Below, in pieces: positions 43,112-52,049 of a DNA stretch of 64,000 bases. The notes beneath the pieces are model-generated. The model was not told the DNA's origin. It did no database searches and worked only from the letters and a program-made list of their open reading frames with translations. The stretch comes from Nitrosomonas sp. Its GTDB lineage: Bacteria > Pseudomonadota > Gammaproteobacteria > Burkholderiales > Nitrosomonadaceae. The translations under genes and the position numbers were made by a program. Position 1 is the first letter of the stretch, and each line of letters opens with the position of its first letter. Location: assembly GCA_016703745.1 (NCBI GenBank), contig JADJBK010000006.1:1302001-1366000 (forward strand), given 5' to 3'.

Positions 43112-44827
43112 TTATTTTTCCTTGCTTTTATTGGTATTTCCGGTCGATACAGCCGGTTTGTCATACATGCGGGTAATTTGCCATTGTTGAGCAATTGACA
43201 AGACATTACTGACCAGCGAATACAGCACCAAGCCTGCCGGAAAGAAAAAGAAGAAAATACTGAAGGCGACTGGCATGATCTGCATGACACGCGCCTGAAT
43301 GGGATCTGTTGGTGTCGGGTTCAGCTTGGTCTGCACAAACATCGAAATCCCCATCAGAACTGGCAACACATAATACGGATCGGGAGTGGATAAATCGTTA
43401 ATCCATAACGCAAAAGGTGCGTAACGCAACTCCACTGCAGCCAACAGCGTCCAGAATAGCGCAATAAAAACGGGAGCCTGCACTAAAATTGGCAAGCAAC
43501 CACCAAGAGGATTAATTTTTTCTTCCCTGTAGAAATCCATCATTGCCTGGTGCATACGCTGACGATCACCTTTATATTGATCCTGAATCCGTTTCAGCTT
43601 GGGTGTCACCTGACGAAGCTTGGCCATTGAGCGATAGCCTGCGGCAGACAGAGGGAAGAACAGAAGCTTAACAGTGACGGTTAACAGAATAATTGCCAAC
43701 CCCCAGTTATCAACCAGTGAATGATAAAAAGACAGTAACCAGAATAAGGGAACGGCGATAATCGTCAACCAGCCATAATCAACTGTAAACTCCAGACCAG
43801 GAGCAAGTTTTGCCAGATTATCCTGCTCCTGCGGACCAGCATAAAGCTGTATGGAAGATGTTCTCGCACCGCCCGGAGCAATTTCGTCAACGGGAAGAAT
43901 AATTCCCGTTGTATAGAGATTTTCATTTTGCCGTTTGGCAAAAAACTCACGTGGCTGGCCCTGCTCTGGTAACCATGCAGACAAGAAATAATGCTCAAGC
44001 ATGGCAATCCAGCCATTATCCGCATTAGTCGGATAATCGACACTGTTGCTATTCATATCCGAGAAAGGAATTTTCCTGAATTTTTCTACCTCGGTATAAA
44101 CTGCTGCACCGGTATAGGAATGATCCATCAATGTGTTACTTGTGGGCGGAATGCTATCGCGCAGCATTTGATAATACGCAAATGGACGTACCGTATTCTC
44201 GCCGGTATTTTTTATTTCAAAACTGACGTCAATTACATAGCTGCCTCGACGGAAGGTATAAATCTTGGTTACTTCAACATGATCTGTTTCGTCAGCCAGC
44301 AAACGGATAGTGATTTCGTTTTCACTTCCAACCATTTCATATTGCCGCTTGGTGGATTCTGGCCGGTAAACTGTTTTATGGTTGGGCAACCCGTCTCCAA
44401 TCAATCCGGCTTGTGCAACATAAATACGAGATGCCTGGCTTTGCAGCAGAGCGTAAGGCGTATCCTTATCTTCGGTCGAAGGATGCTTCAATAACTCCAG
44501 GCGCCGCAAATCTCCGCCAACCGTATCAATCTCAGCGACCACCATATCGGTTACCACCCTAATCTGCTCACCGGTTGACAGTAGCCGTGGGGTTACTATA
44601 TCCCTGGCATCTGCATTTGCAGGAATCTGACCACTGCCCATTGCCGAGCTGGATTCAGTTAATGAATCGCCGGGAACGGGCAAATCGGGATCAACCTGGC
44701 TAGTCTCATCCGAACCAGCAGCCACGTTGATTTGCTCAAAACGCGCCTGCTCGTTAATCCATGCTTCCCATAAAAAAAGCAGCGAGGTTGAAAAAATGAC
44801 GAAAAGTACGATTCTTTTAGCATCCAT
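43112..44827 (-). CDS. yidC: Membrane protein insertase YidC
   Basis: YidC inserts and folds inner-membrane proteins with or without SecYEG. The 571 residues show the N-terminal helix (RIVLFVIFSTSLLFLWEAW), the large periplasmic beta domain, then the five-helix core with the conserved cytoplasmic hairpin (AKLRQVTPKLKRIQDQY...EEKINPLGGCLP). The C-terminal tail is lysine-rich. It lies in the conserved rpmH-rnpA-yidD-yidC-mnmE order. Confidence 0.96.
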   Translation of the reverse strand: MDAKRIVLFVIFSTSLLFLWEAWINEQARFEQINVAAGSDETSQVDPDLPVPGDSLTESSSAMGSGQIPANADARDIVTPRLLSTGEQIRVVTDMVVAEIDTVGGDLRRLELLKHPSTEDKDTPYALLQSQASRIYVAQAGLIGDGLPNHKTVYRPESTKRQYEMVGSENEITIRLLADETDHVEVTKIYTFRRGSYVIDVSFEIKNTGENTVRPFAYYQMLRDSIPPTSNTLMDHSYTGAAVYTEVEKFRKIPFSDMNSNSVDYPTNADNGWIAMLEHYFLSAWLPEQGQPREFFAKRQNENLYTTGIILPVDEIAPGGARTSSIQLYAGPQEQDNLAKLAPGLEFTVDYGWLTIIAVPLFWLLSFYHSLVDNWGLAIILLTVTVKLLFFPLSAAGYRSMAKLRQVTPKLKRIQDQYKGDRQRMHQAMMDFYREEKINPLGGCLPILVQAPVFIALFWTLLAAVELRYAPFALWINDLSTPDPYYVLPVLMGISMFVQTKLNPTPTDPIQARVMQIMPVAFSIFFFFFPAGLVLYSLVSNVLSIAQQWQITRMYDKPAVSTGNTNKSKEK

Positions 44828-44913
44828 TTTTGATCTGATATCTGAATATTAATAATACTGCTGCTTGTTCGAGTAGAGATACTTTTGCTTGATAGCAGAA
44901 GGACTGATGAGTC

Positions 44914-45123
44914 TCAAGGAAGCGGATCGTAACCACCCGGATTCCAAGGATGGCAACGAAATATTCGTTTGATACTGAGCCATATGCCCGTCACCACACC
45001 ATATCTCGCCAAGGCTTCCTGCGCATAATTTGAGCAGGTTGGATAAAACCGGCAGGAAGGTGGCGTCAGAGGGCTAAAACCAATCTGATAGCATTTAATA
45101 AGGTTAATCAATAATTGCCGCAT
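44914..45123 (-). CDS. yidD: Membrane protein insertion efficiency factor YidD
   Basis: The product is 69 residues with the family core GFSPLTPPSCRFYPTCSNYA and GIWLSIKRIFRCHPWNPGGYDP. YidD is a small amphipathic protein that assists YidC-dependent insertion. Its start overlaps the end of rnpA by 20 bases, the standard arrangement. Confidence 0.93.
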   Translation of the reverse strand: MRQLLINLIKCYQIGFSPLTPPSCRFYPTCSNYAQEALARYGVVTGIWLSIKRIFRCHPWNPGGYDPLP

Positions 45124-45505
45124 TTTTTTTAAGATACCTTTCAGCCCTTGCCAGCAACGCTAATGCTTCAGAACGAATACTAAAACGATCCATAGCAGCA
45201 TCAACGGGATTTCTTAGCTGCATCACACAGTCCAGCCCGATAATCGTTTGTTGTTGTAAACGAAAAACCTCCCGGGCAGTGCGCTTGATTCGATTCCGTC
45301 TAATTGCCTTATGTTCAATTCGCTTAGCAACGATCAAGCCAAGCCGCGCAAAACCAAAATGGTTAGGTTTAACGTGCAACCTAAGATAGCTCCCCGTAAA
45401 AGCCACCCTATTTTGTAACACAGACCGGAATTCCTCAGCCCGCCGCAATCGCTGCGATTGCGGCAATTTACGCAGAGCAGCCGGTATTGTTACTGACTGC
45501 AACAC
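45104..45505 (-). CDS. rnpA: RNase P protein component
   Basis: RnpA binds RNase P RNA and the tRNA leader. The 133 residues include the leader-binding region and the RNR signature as HKAIRRNRIKRTAREVFRL, flanked by RLGLIVAKRIE. It lies between rpmH and yidD. The first ~14 residues may belong to a slightly early start. Confidence 0.93.
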   Translation of the reverse strand: MLQSVTIPAALRKLPQSQRLRRAEEFRSVLQNRVAFTGSYLRLHVKPNHFGFARLGLIVAKRIEHKAIRRNRIKRTAREVFRLQQQTIIGLDCVMQLRNPVDAAMDRFSIRSEALALLARAERYLKKNAAIID

Positions 45506-45550
45506 ATACAGAAATTTGTCAGCATATAAACCTAAAGTTCCCTTAACAGG

Positions 45551-45685
45551 TTATACGCTTAACCGCACTCTGCCCTTGGCTCTGCGTGCACTGATGATTG
45601 CCCGGCCACTTTTTGTGCGCATGCGGACACGAAAGCCATGCGTACGTTTTCTACGAGTAACAGATGGTTGATAGGTACGTTTCAT
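45551..45685 (-). CDS. rpmH: 50S ribosomal protein L34
   Basis: The product is 44 residues beginning MKRTYQPSVTRRKRTHGFRV and ending GRVRLSV, the full length and sequence pattern of bL34. It heads the conserved rnpA-yidD-yidC-mnmE cluster. In many proteobacteria dnaA lies divergently next to rpmH; here the CRISPR array is found instead. Confidence 0.97.
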   Translation of the reverse strand: MKRTYQPSVTRRKRTHGFRVRMRTKSGRAIISARRAKGRVRLSV

Positions 45686-45783
45686 TTTCAGAATTTAAGT
45701 TGTTAACGCTACTAAATATTCAATTTTTTAGCGACACGCTTGCTACGTTTATAGCGAATCAAGCTTACCGCACACATTTTGAA

Positions 45784-45806
45784 CTGCGCATTATAGCCTA
45801 ATATGA
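45784..45806 (-). promoter_or_regulatory. Candidate rpmH promoter (-10)
   Basis: On the minus strand GGCTATAATGCG holds a consensus TATAAT at 45790-45795, ~105 bases before the rpmH start. The -35 position falls at the edge of the MITE-like end at 45807 and has no good match, as if an insertion replaced the native upstream sequence. Confidence 0.5.
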
Positions 45807-45837
45807 AGGGGGCTTCTAAAAATTCAGGGTTCCAAGT
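45807..45837. repeat. Truncated MITE-like end beside the CRISPR array
   Basis: GGGGGCTTCTAAAAATTCAG followed by GGTTCCAAG matches the left end of the MITE at 10035 (GGGTGCCTCTAAAAATTCAA...TTTCCAAG). It stops 12 bases before the first, degenerate CRISPR repeat, so it marks the junction between the rpmH region and the inserted locus. Confidence 0.55.
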
Positions 45838-45849
45838 ATGACGTGCGGG

Positions 45850-48800
45850 GCGATTCACTGCCTGTGCGGCAGCGAACCTAACGATGCTGGACGCCAGAAC
45901 CTACAGCAATTTCTAAGCTGCCTGTGCGGCAGCGAACAGAAAACAGGGGGCTAAATAATGGAAGTACAATTTCTAAGCTGCCTGTGCGGCAGCGAACTGT
46001 ATTTTTTTTGCTCTCCTTTGTTAAAGTAATTTCTAAGCTGCCTGTGCGGCAGCGAACTAGAAATCAAGTTGCTAACTCTAAAATTAGCATTTCTAAGCTG
46101 CCTGTGCGGCAGCGAACTGAAAGACAAGGCGGCGGAGTTACTAAAACGTTTTCTAAGCTGCCTGTGCGGCAGCGAACACGTATACGCTGCGCGGTTTCGT
46201 ATGCAAAACTTTCTAAGCTGCCTGTGCGGCAGCGAACGCGGGGTTATACGCTATAGAATAACCGCAACTTTTCTAAGCTGCCTGTGCGGCAGCGAACTGC
46301 TGGCAATAAGAGAGAGCCTAGATACTTTTTTTCTAAGCTGCCTGTGCGGCAGCGAACTGTCCGGCGGGAATGGAATAGCGAAAAGAGCATTTCTAAGCTG
46401 CCTGTGCGGCAGCGAACCATTTTGTTTTTGAGTTGCTGCTCAAGTAAGCTTTCTAAGCTGCCTGTGCGGCAGCGAACTACGTGTTTTCGATGTCTGCATC
46501 ATCGATTTTTTTCTAAGCTGCCTGTGCGGCAGCGAACGTCGGCGTCCGCAGCGATGACCGCGTGTATGATTTCTAAGCTGCCTGTGCGGCAGCGAACCGC
46601 GCAGCGCCCGGCTGACGTTCTGCGAGTCTTTTCTAAGCTGCCTGTGCGGCAGCGAACTTGGCTTTTTGCGCAGGGTAGCAAGGGTGAAATTTCTAAGCTG
46701 CCTGTGCGGCAGCGAACACAGGGGTGTGCACGAACTGGCATCTATACTGTTTCTAAGCTGCCTGTGCGGCAGCGAACAAAAGGCAGAGAGTGGGAAAACA
46801 AAGTACAGATTTCTAAGCTGCCTGTGCGGCAGCGAACTGCTCAAAACGTTGAATATAGTGAGGTTGATTTTTCTAAGCTGCCTGTGCGGCAGCGAACATG
46901 CTGCCGGCGTAGGCGTGGCGCTCGACGTTTTTCTAAGCTGCCTGTGCGGCAGCGAACGGATTCGAGAAGGATTGCAGCGTCGAGCAAATTTTCTAAGCTG
47001 CCTGTGCGGCAGCGAACAGCATAATTTATTGCTTTTTTAGCATCGACCTTTTCTAAGCTGCCTGTGCGGCAGCGAACGTTTTTGCTGATCCTTTGCATCC
47101 AGCGATCCAGTTTCTAAGCTGCCTGTGCGGCAGCGAACAGCTTATATCGCCATAAACTTTTATGTTGTCATTTCTAAGCTGCCTGTGCGGCAGCGAACTC
47201 AACCGGGGTAATTACTTCGCCGTTTATTCCTTTCTAAGCTGCCTGTGCGGCAGCGAACAAACGAGTTGTCGATCATCGAGTCGATCGGGTTTTCTAAGCT
47301 GCCTGTGCGGCAGCGAACAAATGCCGATAGTCTGCATAAATAGACCTAATATTTCTAAGCTGCCTGTGCGGCAGCGAACCTTACTGCTGCGCAATCATAC
47401 AATCGCCTCTTTTTCTAAGCTGCCTGTGCGGCAGCGAACCTATTGAGCTTGGTAATGACACCATCATTGATTTTCTAAGCTGCCTGTGCGGCAGCGAACT
47501 GCTGATAGCAAGATATCTTCTGAGGTTTTCTTTTCTAAGCTGCCTGTGCGGCAGCGAACTACACAGTGTAGGTGACGTAGTAGAGCACGAATTTCTAAGC
47601 TGCCTGTGCGGCAGCGAACATAGCCCATTGCCTGTGTGTCATGGCGTTGGCATTTCTAAGCTGCCTGTGCGGCAGCGAACAACACAATCACGCGGCGCAC
47701 GGTCTTGCGCTTTTTCTAAGCTGCCTGTGCGGCAGCGAACGTGTACTCAAACCACATGAAGAGCTTGTGAAATTTCTAAGCTGCCTGTGCGGCAGCGAAC
47801 CAGCCGCGGGCAATATAACTGACAATATATCATTTCTAAGCTGCCTGTGCGGCAGCGAACCCCGAGCTTTTTTTTCTCTTTCATCTCATGAATTTCTAAG
47901 CTGCCTGTGCGGCAGCGAACGTGTACAAAAAACATTTAGCGCTCCAGCTTCTTTTCTAAGCTGCCTGTGCGGCAGCGAACAAATAATTTTCGCAGCTCGC
48001 ATAAAAGATAGCTTTCTAAGCTGCCTGTGCGGCAGCGAACCATGACCGCAAAACGTTATGACTGTTGACCCATTTCTAAGCTGCCTGTGCGGCAGCGAAC
48101 GCAAACTGGTGATACTGTTGTTACGAATGCCATTTCTAAGCTGCCTGTGCGGCAGCGAACAACAATAACCTGCTGTTCAATCTGACGGTTCAGTTTCTAA
48201 GCTGCCTGTGCGGCAGCGAACAAGAAATCATTAATCGCATCCAGCGCACCATTTTTCTAAGCTGCCTGTGCGGCAGCGAACCTCCGGTGCAGCAGAGGAA
48301 ATGCTGGTGTAGATTTCTAAGCTGCCTGTGCGGCAGCGAACATGCAGGCACAGGAGTGGCTAGGCCACTTCCATTTCTAAGCTGCCTGTGCGGCAGCGAA
48401 CACCGATCCCTGCAGTTTCTCCAGCGGATTATCTTTCTAAGCTGCCTGTGCGGCAGCGAACTGTTCGCCGCGATCCCAGATTGAGCGGTATTTTTTCTAA
48501 GCTGCCTGTGCGGCAGCGAACCGGACACAATATAACACCGGTTAATCTTTAAATTTCTAAGCTGCCTGTGCGGCAGCGAACGCTGTAGGGGCGCTGGCAC
48601 GAGTTGGGTTGGTTTTCTAAGCTGCCTGTGCGGCAGCGAACGAAGTTAACAATGCCGTTTTTCAGCCTGATGCTTTCTAAGCTGCCTGTGCGGCAGCGAA
48701 CGAGCCCGTGAGCCGGAGGGCGGAAGCCGTAGCTTTCTAAGCTGCCTGTGCGGCAGCGAACATTACAACAGCAAGACGTAGAGAGTAGCTTATTTTCTAA

Positions 48801-49182
48801 GCTGCCTGTGCGGCAGCGAACATGTATAAGAGCCGCGCAAGAAATCCCATTCATTTCTAAGCTGCCTGTGCGGCAGCGAACTCTGAGGCCAGCGTACAGC
48901 TTGTCGTATAGATTTTCTAAGCTGCCTGTGCGGCAGCGAACAGCTACACGAAAAGCGCCTCGACAAGCATGAATTTCTAAGCTGCCTGTGCGGCAGCGAA
49001 CGTGCGCAGTCCTTTGCCGAAATTGTAGTTATCTTTCTAAGCTGCCTGTGCGGCAGCGAACCCATAAATTCTCCAGGGGGGGCGCGGGCAATATTTCTAA
49101 GCTGCCTGTGCGGCAGCGAACATCCGGCGGTATTGCCATCAAGCACCGGTTATGTTTCTAAGCTGCCTGTGCGGCAGCGAAC
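45850..49182 (-). CRISPR. Type I-F CRISPR array: 56 repeats, 55 spacers
   Basis: Repeats are 28 bp and identical apart from the one at 45850-45877. On the minus strand each begins GTTCGCTGCCGCACAGGCAG and ends CTTAGAAA, the classic I-F repeat with its GCTGCC/GGCAGC hairpin cut by Cas6f. Fifty spacers are 32 bp and five are 33 bp. The 45850 repeat keeps the first ~19 bases but has a changed 3' end, typical of the oldest, trailer end. The leader is thus at the high-coordinate side, and transcription is leftward, the same direction as the cas genes. Reading frames through the array are artefacts of its regularity. Confidence 0.98.
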
Positions 49183-49324
49183 TTAGCGATACATTACAAA
49201 TAGCCATTTGTAACATATGGTTACATCATTCTAACGCAAAAAAACCAAAATAATCGGGCTGCTTTGTAACCAATTGATAACTATGACTTGTTAAAGAGCC
49301 AGAAAAAATTTGGTAATCTGTTTG
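49183..49324 (-). promoter_or_regulatory. CRISPR leader with IHF site and inverted repeat
   Basis: This AT-rich stretch adjoins the newest repeat. On the minus strand TATCAATTGGTTA (49267-49279) is a perfect match to the IHF consensus WATCAANNNNTTR. A perfect inverted repeat TTACAAAT-AGCC-ATTTGTAA lies at 49194-49213, 11 bases from the first repeat, next to a second palindrome TGTAACATATGGTTACA (49209-49225). TAGAAT (49228-49233) may be the -10 of the pre-crRNA promoter. I-F adaptation is known to need IHF bending of the leader. Confidence 0.75.
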
Positions 49325-49909
49325 CTATTTCAGGTAATCCGTCAGCATCACTTTGCTCCATTCCGCCAGTGGTTGCTTGGCAATCTCTAGCTGGCCATGG
49401 CGCAAAACGGCGATCTGCTGGAAAGGATCATCTGCACGGGAATTGTCGAGGATATACACGTAATCACACAGTGACAGCGCTTGCTGAATGTGCGTCAGGG
49501 TTCTGGGTATTCTGCTGTTGACTTTCTCAGCCGGGACATGATGCCCTCCCTCGATGACCCGTTGGGCAATCCGCGCATGGTTGAGTGCAATATTTCCCAA
49601 ATGAATAAACACTAAAATGATTTCATAACCCATCACCTTTGCTTGGGCGATGAAGTCAATTTTTGATGGATGCGAGAATACTGTTTCAAAGCAGAAGGTA
49701 CGCCCTTCCTGCAGGAGTTGTGCGCGAATCTCACCTGCGATCATCGCTGCTTCGTAGCTACGTGCTTCAGACTCATCAGGAAATAATTGCCTGGCGAGCA
49801 GATCAGCGTTCACAAAGGGCATTCCTTTCGGCTCCAAATACATGCGGTAAAACGTACTTTTACCTGCACCATTACCGCCCGCAAGTAGCCATAACTGCTG
49901 CTTCTCCAT
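49325..49909 (-). CDS. Zeta-like P-loop kinase, probable toxin
   Basis: The product is 194 residues with Walker A GGNGAGKSTFYR near the N-terminus, then VNADLLARQLFPDE, FETVFSHPSKIDFI and a late RIPRTLTHIQQAL. These match the zeta-toxin/AAA kinase family, whose better-known members phosphorylate UDP-sugars and block cell-wall synthesis. The start overlaps the preceding antitoxin gene by one base. The pair lies between cas6f and the CRISPR leader, an unusual place. The substrate is unknown. Confidence 0.75.
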   Translation of the reverse strand: MEKQQLWLLAGGNGAGKSTFYRMYLEPKGMPFVNADLLARQLFPDESEARSYEAAMIAGEIRAQLLQEGRTFCFETVFSHPSKIDFIAQAKVMGYEIILVFIHLGNIALNHARIAQRVIEGGHHVPAEKVNSRIPRTLTHIQQALSLCDYVYILDNSRADDPFQQIAVLRHGQLEIAKQPLAEWSKVMLTDYLK

Positions 49910-50325
49910 CAGGATGATTCGTCAGTTTTAACAAAAAACTGGCCATGCTCGAATTTCCCCACCTTGATTTCGCCGTTCGCGCTGATTTGCTCCAACATAC
50001 CTGGGAAAGCTAATGAAACCTGATACCTAGCCGGACTGGATGTAACCGCCTGTGCCAATGCGCCGCTTGCACGGCTCTGCTCCAGTACTTGAAATACCGC
50101 ACTCGGGATGACAGGCTGCCCCATTACTAGCTCAACACGGATATTTGCCAATCCCGCTGAGACCAACAATAGATCATCTGGCTTCAGGAACGCACCAACG
50201 CTATGCCCTATTTCCGCCCAATACTCAATCTGCTCTGCCGCGCTCCGGTGATGGCGCTTACCGGCCAGTGTCGCTGCCTGCATCAATTCTTCTTGCAATC
50301 GTATAGGCGATATCGCTTTTGCCAT
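49909..50325 (-). CDS. ParD-like antitoxin
   Basis: The product is 138 residues. The N-terminal ~75 (SPIRLQEELMQAATLAGKRH, SAAEQIEYWAEIGH) resemble a ParD-like antitoxin DNA-binding region; the C-terminal half (ASGALAQAVTSSPARYQVSL) is variable. It is upstream of, and coupled to, the zeta-like gene, giving the antitoxin-first order of type II systems. A palindrome in its upstream region is a likely operator for autoregulation. Confidence 0.72.
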   Translation of the reverse strand: MAKAISPIRLQEELMQAATLAGKRHHRSAAEQIEYWAEIGHSVGAFLKPDDLLLVSAGLANIRVELVMGQPVIPSAVFQVLEQSRASGALAQAVTSSPARYQVSLAFPGMLEQISANGEIKVGKFEHGQFFVKTDESS

Positions 50326-50357
50326 AATTCTTTCACTCTACCAAACAACAAAAATAT

Positions 50358-50374
50358 TGTAGCATTCTGCTACA
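50358..50374 (-). promoter_or_regulatory. Palindromic operator in the antitoxin promoter
   Basis: TGTAGCA-TTC-TGCTACA is a perfect 7+7 palindrome 33 bases before the antitoxin start. On the minus strand it overlaps TACAAT, a good -10 hexamer, so protein binding here would block transcription of the toxin-antitoxin pair. Confidence 0.6.
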
Positions 50375-50411
50375 TTTTTCCAGCAATTTTGAAGAAATAA
50401 AAAAACCAAAC

Positions 50412-50996
50412 TCAAAACTCAGGGACTGTTGTACTCGCGCTTAATCCATAGCTGCTATAGGCCGATCCCGCTGGCTCTATCACCCTATTTTTTTTGATCC
50501 ACAAACAAAATTCCTGCCCACTGCTCAGGCTTTTTTGGCGAATGAATGGTAATGGAATACATTTGTTGGACATCTCGCCATAGCGTACCAAAGCTGTACC
50601 ATAATCAACCCCATGCCTACGCGCATAACGCCGCGCCAGCCGCTCTGCGTTTATCTTTGGTTGATAGCGTTGGTATATTGCATAGCCTATTATTTTCACC
50701 GGCACGGAACGAATGCTGGTGCAATGCACATAATCACTCAAGCGAAACAACCACTTTGGAGTATCAAACCGGGCAAGTGTAGCTTCATCCTGAGCAAACA
50801 ACCGTAACTTATCACCAAGCACGCTATATTTTTCACCAATGACGTATTCAGGAAATGAAACGCCAATCGGTACTCGCTTCTGGTCATCCTGCATTTCGAC
50901 CAGACCAAGATGGATCTGTTGGAAGACTTTTGACCAGAGGCTGAACAAATTAATGTTTAAATTGGGCAATAAGGTTATTTCAATGTAATGTTTCAT
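50412..50996 (-). CDS. cas6f: Cas6f (Csy4) crRNA-processing endonuclease
   Basis: Cas6f cuts the pre-crRNA at the base of each repeat hairpin and stays bound to the 3' handle. The 194 residues carry the catalytic histidine at position 29 (FQQIHLGLVE), an arginine-rich helix RLARRYARRHG at ~120-130 that grips the hairpin, and the C-terminal SAYSSYGLSAST glycine-rich region. The length is typical (~185-200). It is the last cas gene and shares the operon with cas5fv nine bases upstream. Confidence 0.9.
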   Translation of the reverse strand: MKHYIEITLLPNLNINLFSLWSKVFQQIHLGLVEMQDDQKRVPIGVSFPEYVIGEKYSVLGDKLRLFAQDEATLARFDTPKWLFRLSDYVHCTSIRSVPVKIIGYAIYQRYQPKINAERLARRYARRHGVDYGTALVRYGEMSNKCIPLPFIRQKSLSSGQEFCLWIKKNRVIEPAGSAYSSYGLSASTTVPEF

Positions 50997-51005
50997 AATT
51001 TATCC

Positions 51006-52040
51006 CTATATTCTAAGGCCATCGACATACGCCAACCCTTTTTTGCCCATATAAAAGCTTGAAACACCTGCGGCTTCTATCATGTCTCTGAGCTGTATAG
51101 CTTTTTCTTGAGAAATGTCCAAATAAATTTCGAGTATGCCATTGGCTTTAGTTAGCAGTGAAGTCACTTCGCCCTCACCTTTGCGCTTTTCTTTTAACAG
51201 ATAGGGATTACCCCAAATTGGTTTTTTACTGCCGGTGGTAAAACGATCCATGAAATCCTTGGGCGTAAACCCTCGTTTTGAAATGCCGCTGATCCCGCCA
51301 CTTTTTGTCAAAGCATTAGATAAATCGAAGCGCTGATTTAATCTTGAAATCTGTAAATACAAAGCTGAACAATAAAACATGATTGGCTTAATCATACCCT
51401 TGGCGTCTATGTATTCAGCATCGAGAAACTTGGTTTGTAGTTCTGCCAACGCATTCTCAACAACCCCAATTACTTCCATTGCTTTCAGTTTGTTTAATTG
51501 CTCTAACTGATCAAGAACACCTAAAGGGTCAAACGTTTTTGTATTCTCAACTACAAAATCAGGCTTTACGATGAACTGGCATACATCTTCAAAATCCAAA
51601 GTCAGTATCCCCCAAAAAGCATCTGAATAATCAGAGCTAAAAATAGGGTCATTGCTTTTGATCATGCCAGTGAAAGAATTTTGATCGGTACTCCCCGTTA
51701 TGTTACGAATGTATACAATTTCCTTATTGATGGGTTTGGATCGATCATGAATATTTTCAAAGGTAATTTTGCCTTCTAATTCTGCAAAAAAATAGCTTGG
51801 GCATTTTTTGGCTTGATACAATTTTCGTTGATCACCAATCAGTCTATTTAAGACGCCCATCACCGTATCATGACTGATTGCTCGTTGAATAAAATTGGGA
51901 AATTTACCATCACTATTCCGTTTAGATAGATTTGTCATAGAACCAATAAACCCACGTCCACCCTTGGGTAATGACTCATTATTAGAGCCATCCAAAAATG
52001 AATTTTGCCAAGCCGCTTCGTATTTAATCGTAATACGCAT
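51006..52040 (-). CDS. cas5fv: Cas5fv, tail-capping and PAM-sensing Cascade subunit of I-F2
   Basis: In the I-F2 (I-Fv) complex of Shewanella putrefaciens, Cas5fv caps the crRNA 5' end and, through an added helical domain, replaces the missing large subunit in PAM recognition. This 344-residue protein begins MRITIKYEAAWQNSFLDGSN with a GGRGFIGSM motif. It has a helical insert around 190-260 (LEQLNKLKAMEVIGVVENAL) and a RAMP-like C-terminal strand pattern. Its place between cas7fv and cas6f is as in the reference system. The identification rests on remembered family pattern and synteny. Confidence 0.85.
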   Translation of the reverse strand: MRITIKYEAAWQNSFLDGSNNESLPKGGRGFIGSMTNLSKRNSDGKFPNFIQRAISHDTVMGVLNRLIGDQRKLYQAKKCPSYFFAELEGKITFENIHDRSKPINKEIVYIRNITGSTDQNSFTGMIKSNDPIFSSDYSDAFWGILTLDFEDVCQFIVKPDFVVENTKTFDPLGVLDQLEQLNKLKAMEVIGVVENALAELQTKFLDAEYIDAKGMIKPIMFYCSALYLQISRLNQRFDLSNALTKSGGISGISKRGFTPKDFMDRFTTGSKKPIWGNPYLLKEKRKGEGEVTSLLTKANGILEIYLDISQEKAIQLRDMIEAAGVSSFYMGKKGLAYVDGLRI

Positions 52041-52049
52041 AACTAACCT

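Noticed and set aside
45924..49146. Many open frames repeating SKLPVRQRT, FLSCLCGSE or SLPHRQLR through the array
   Set aside because: They are translations of the regular CRISPR repeat with stop-free spacers; no ribosome sites or codon bias support them.
50326..50411. Possible crRNA-like antitoxin (CreA-type) with a degenerate repeat beside cas genes
   Set aside because: I looked for a partial copy of the I-F repeat between the array and cas6f and found none; the palindrome there fits a protein operator.
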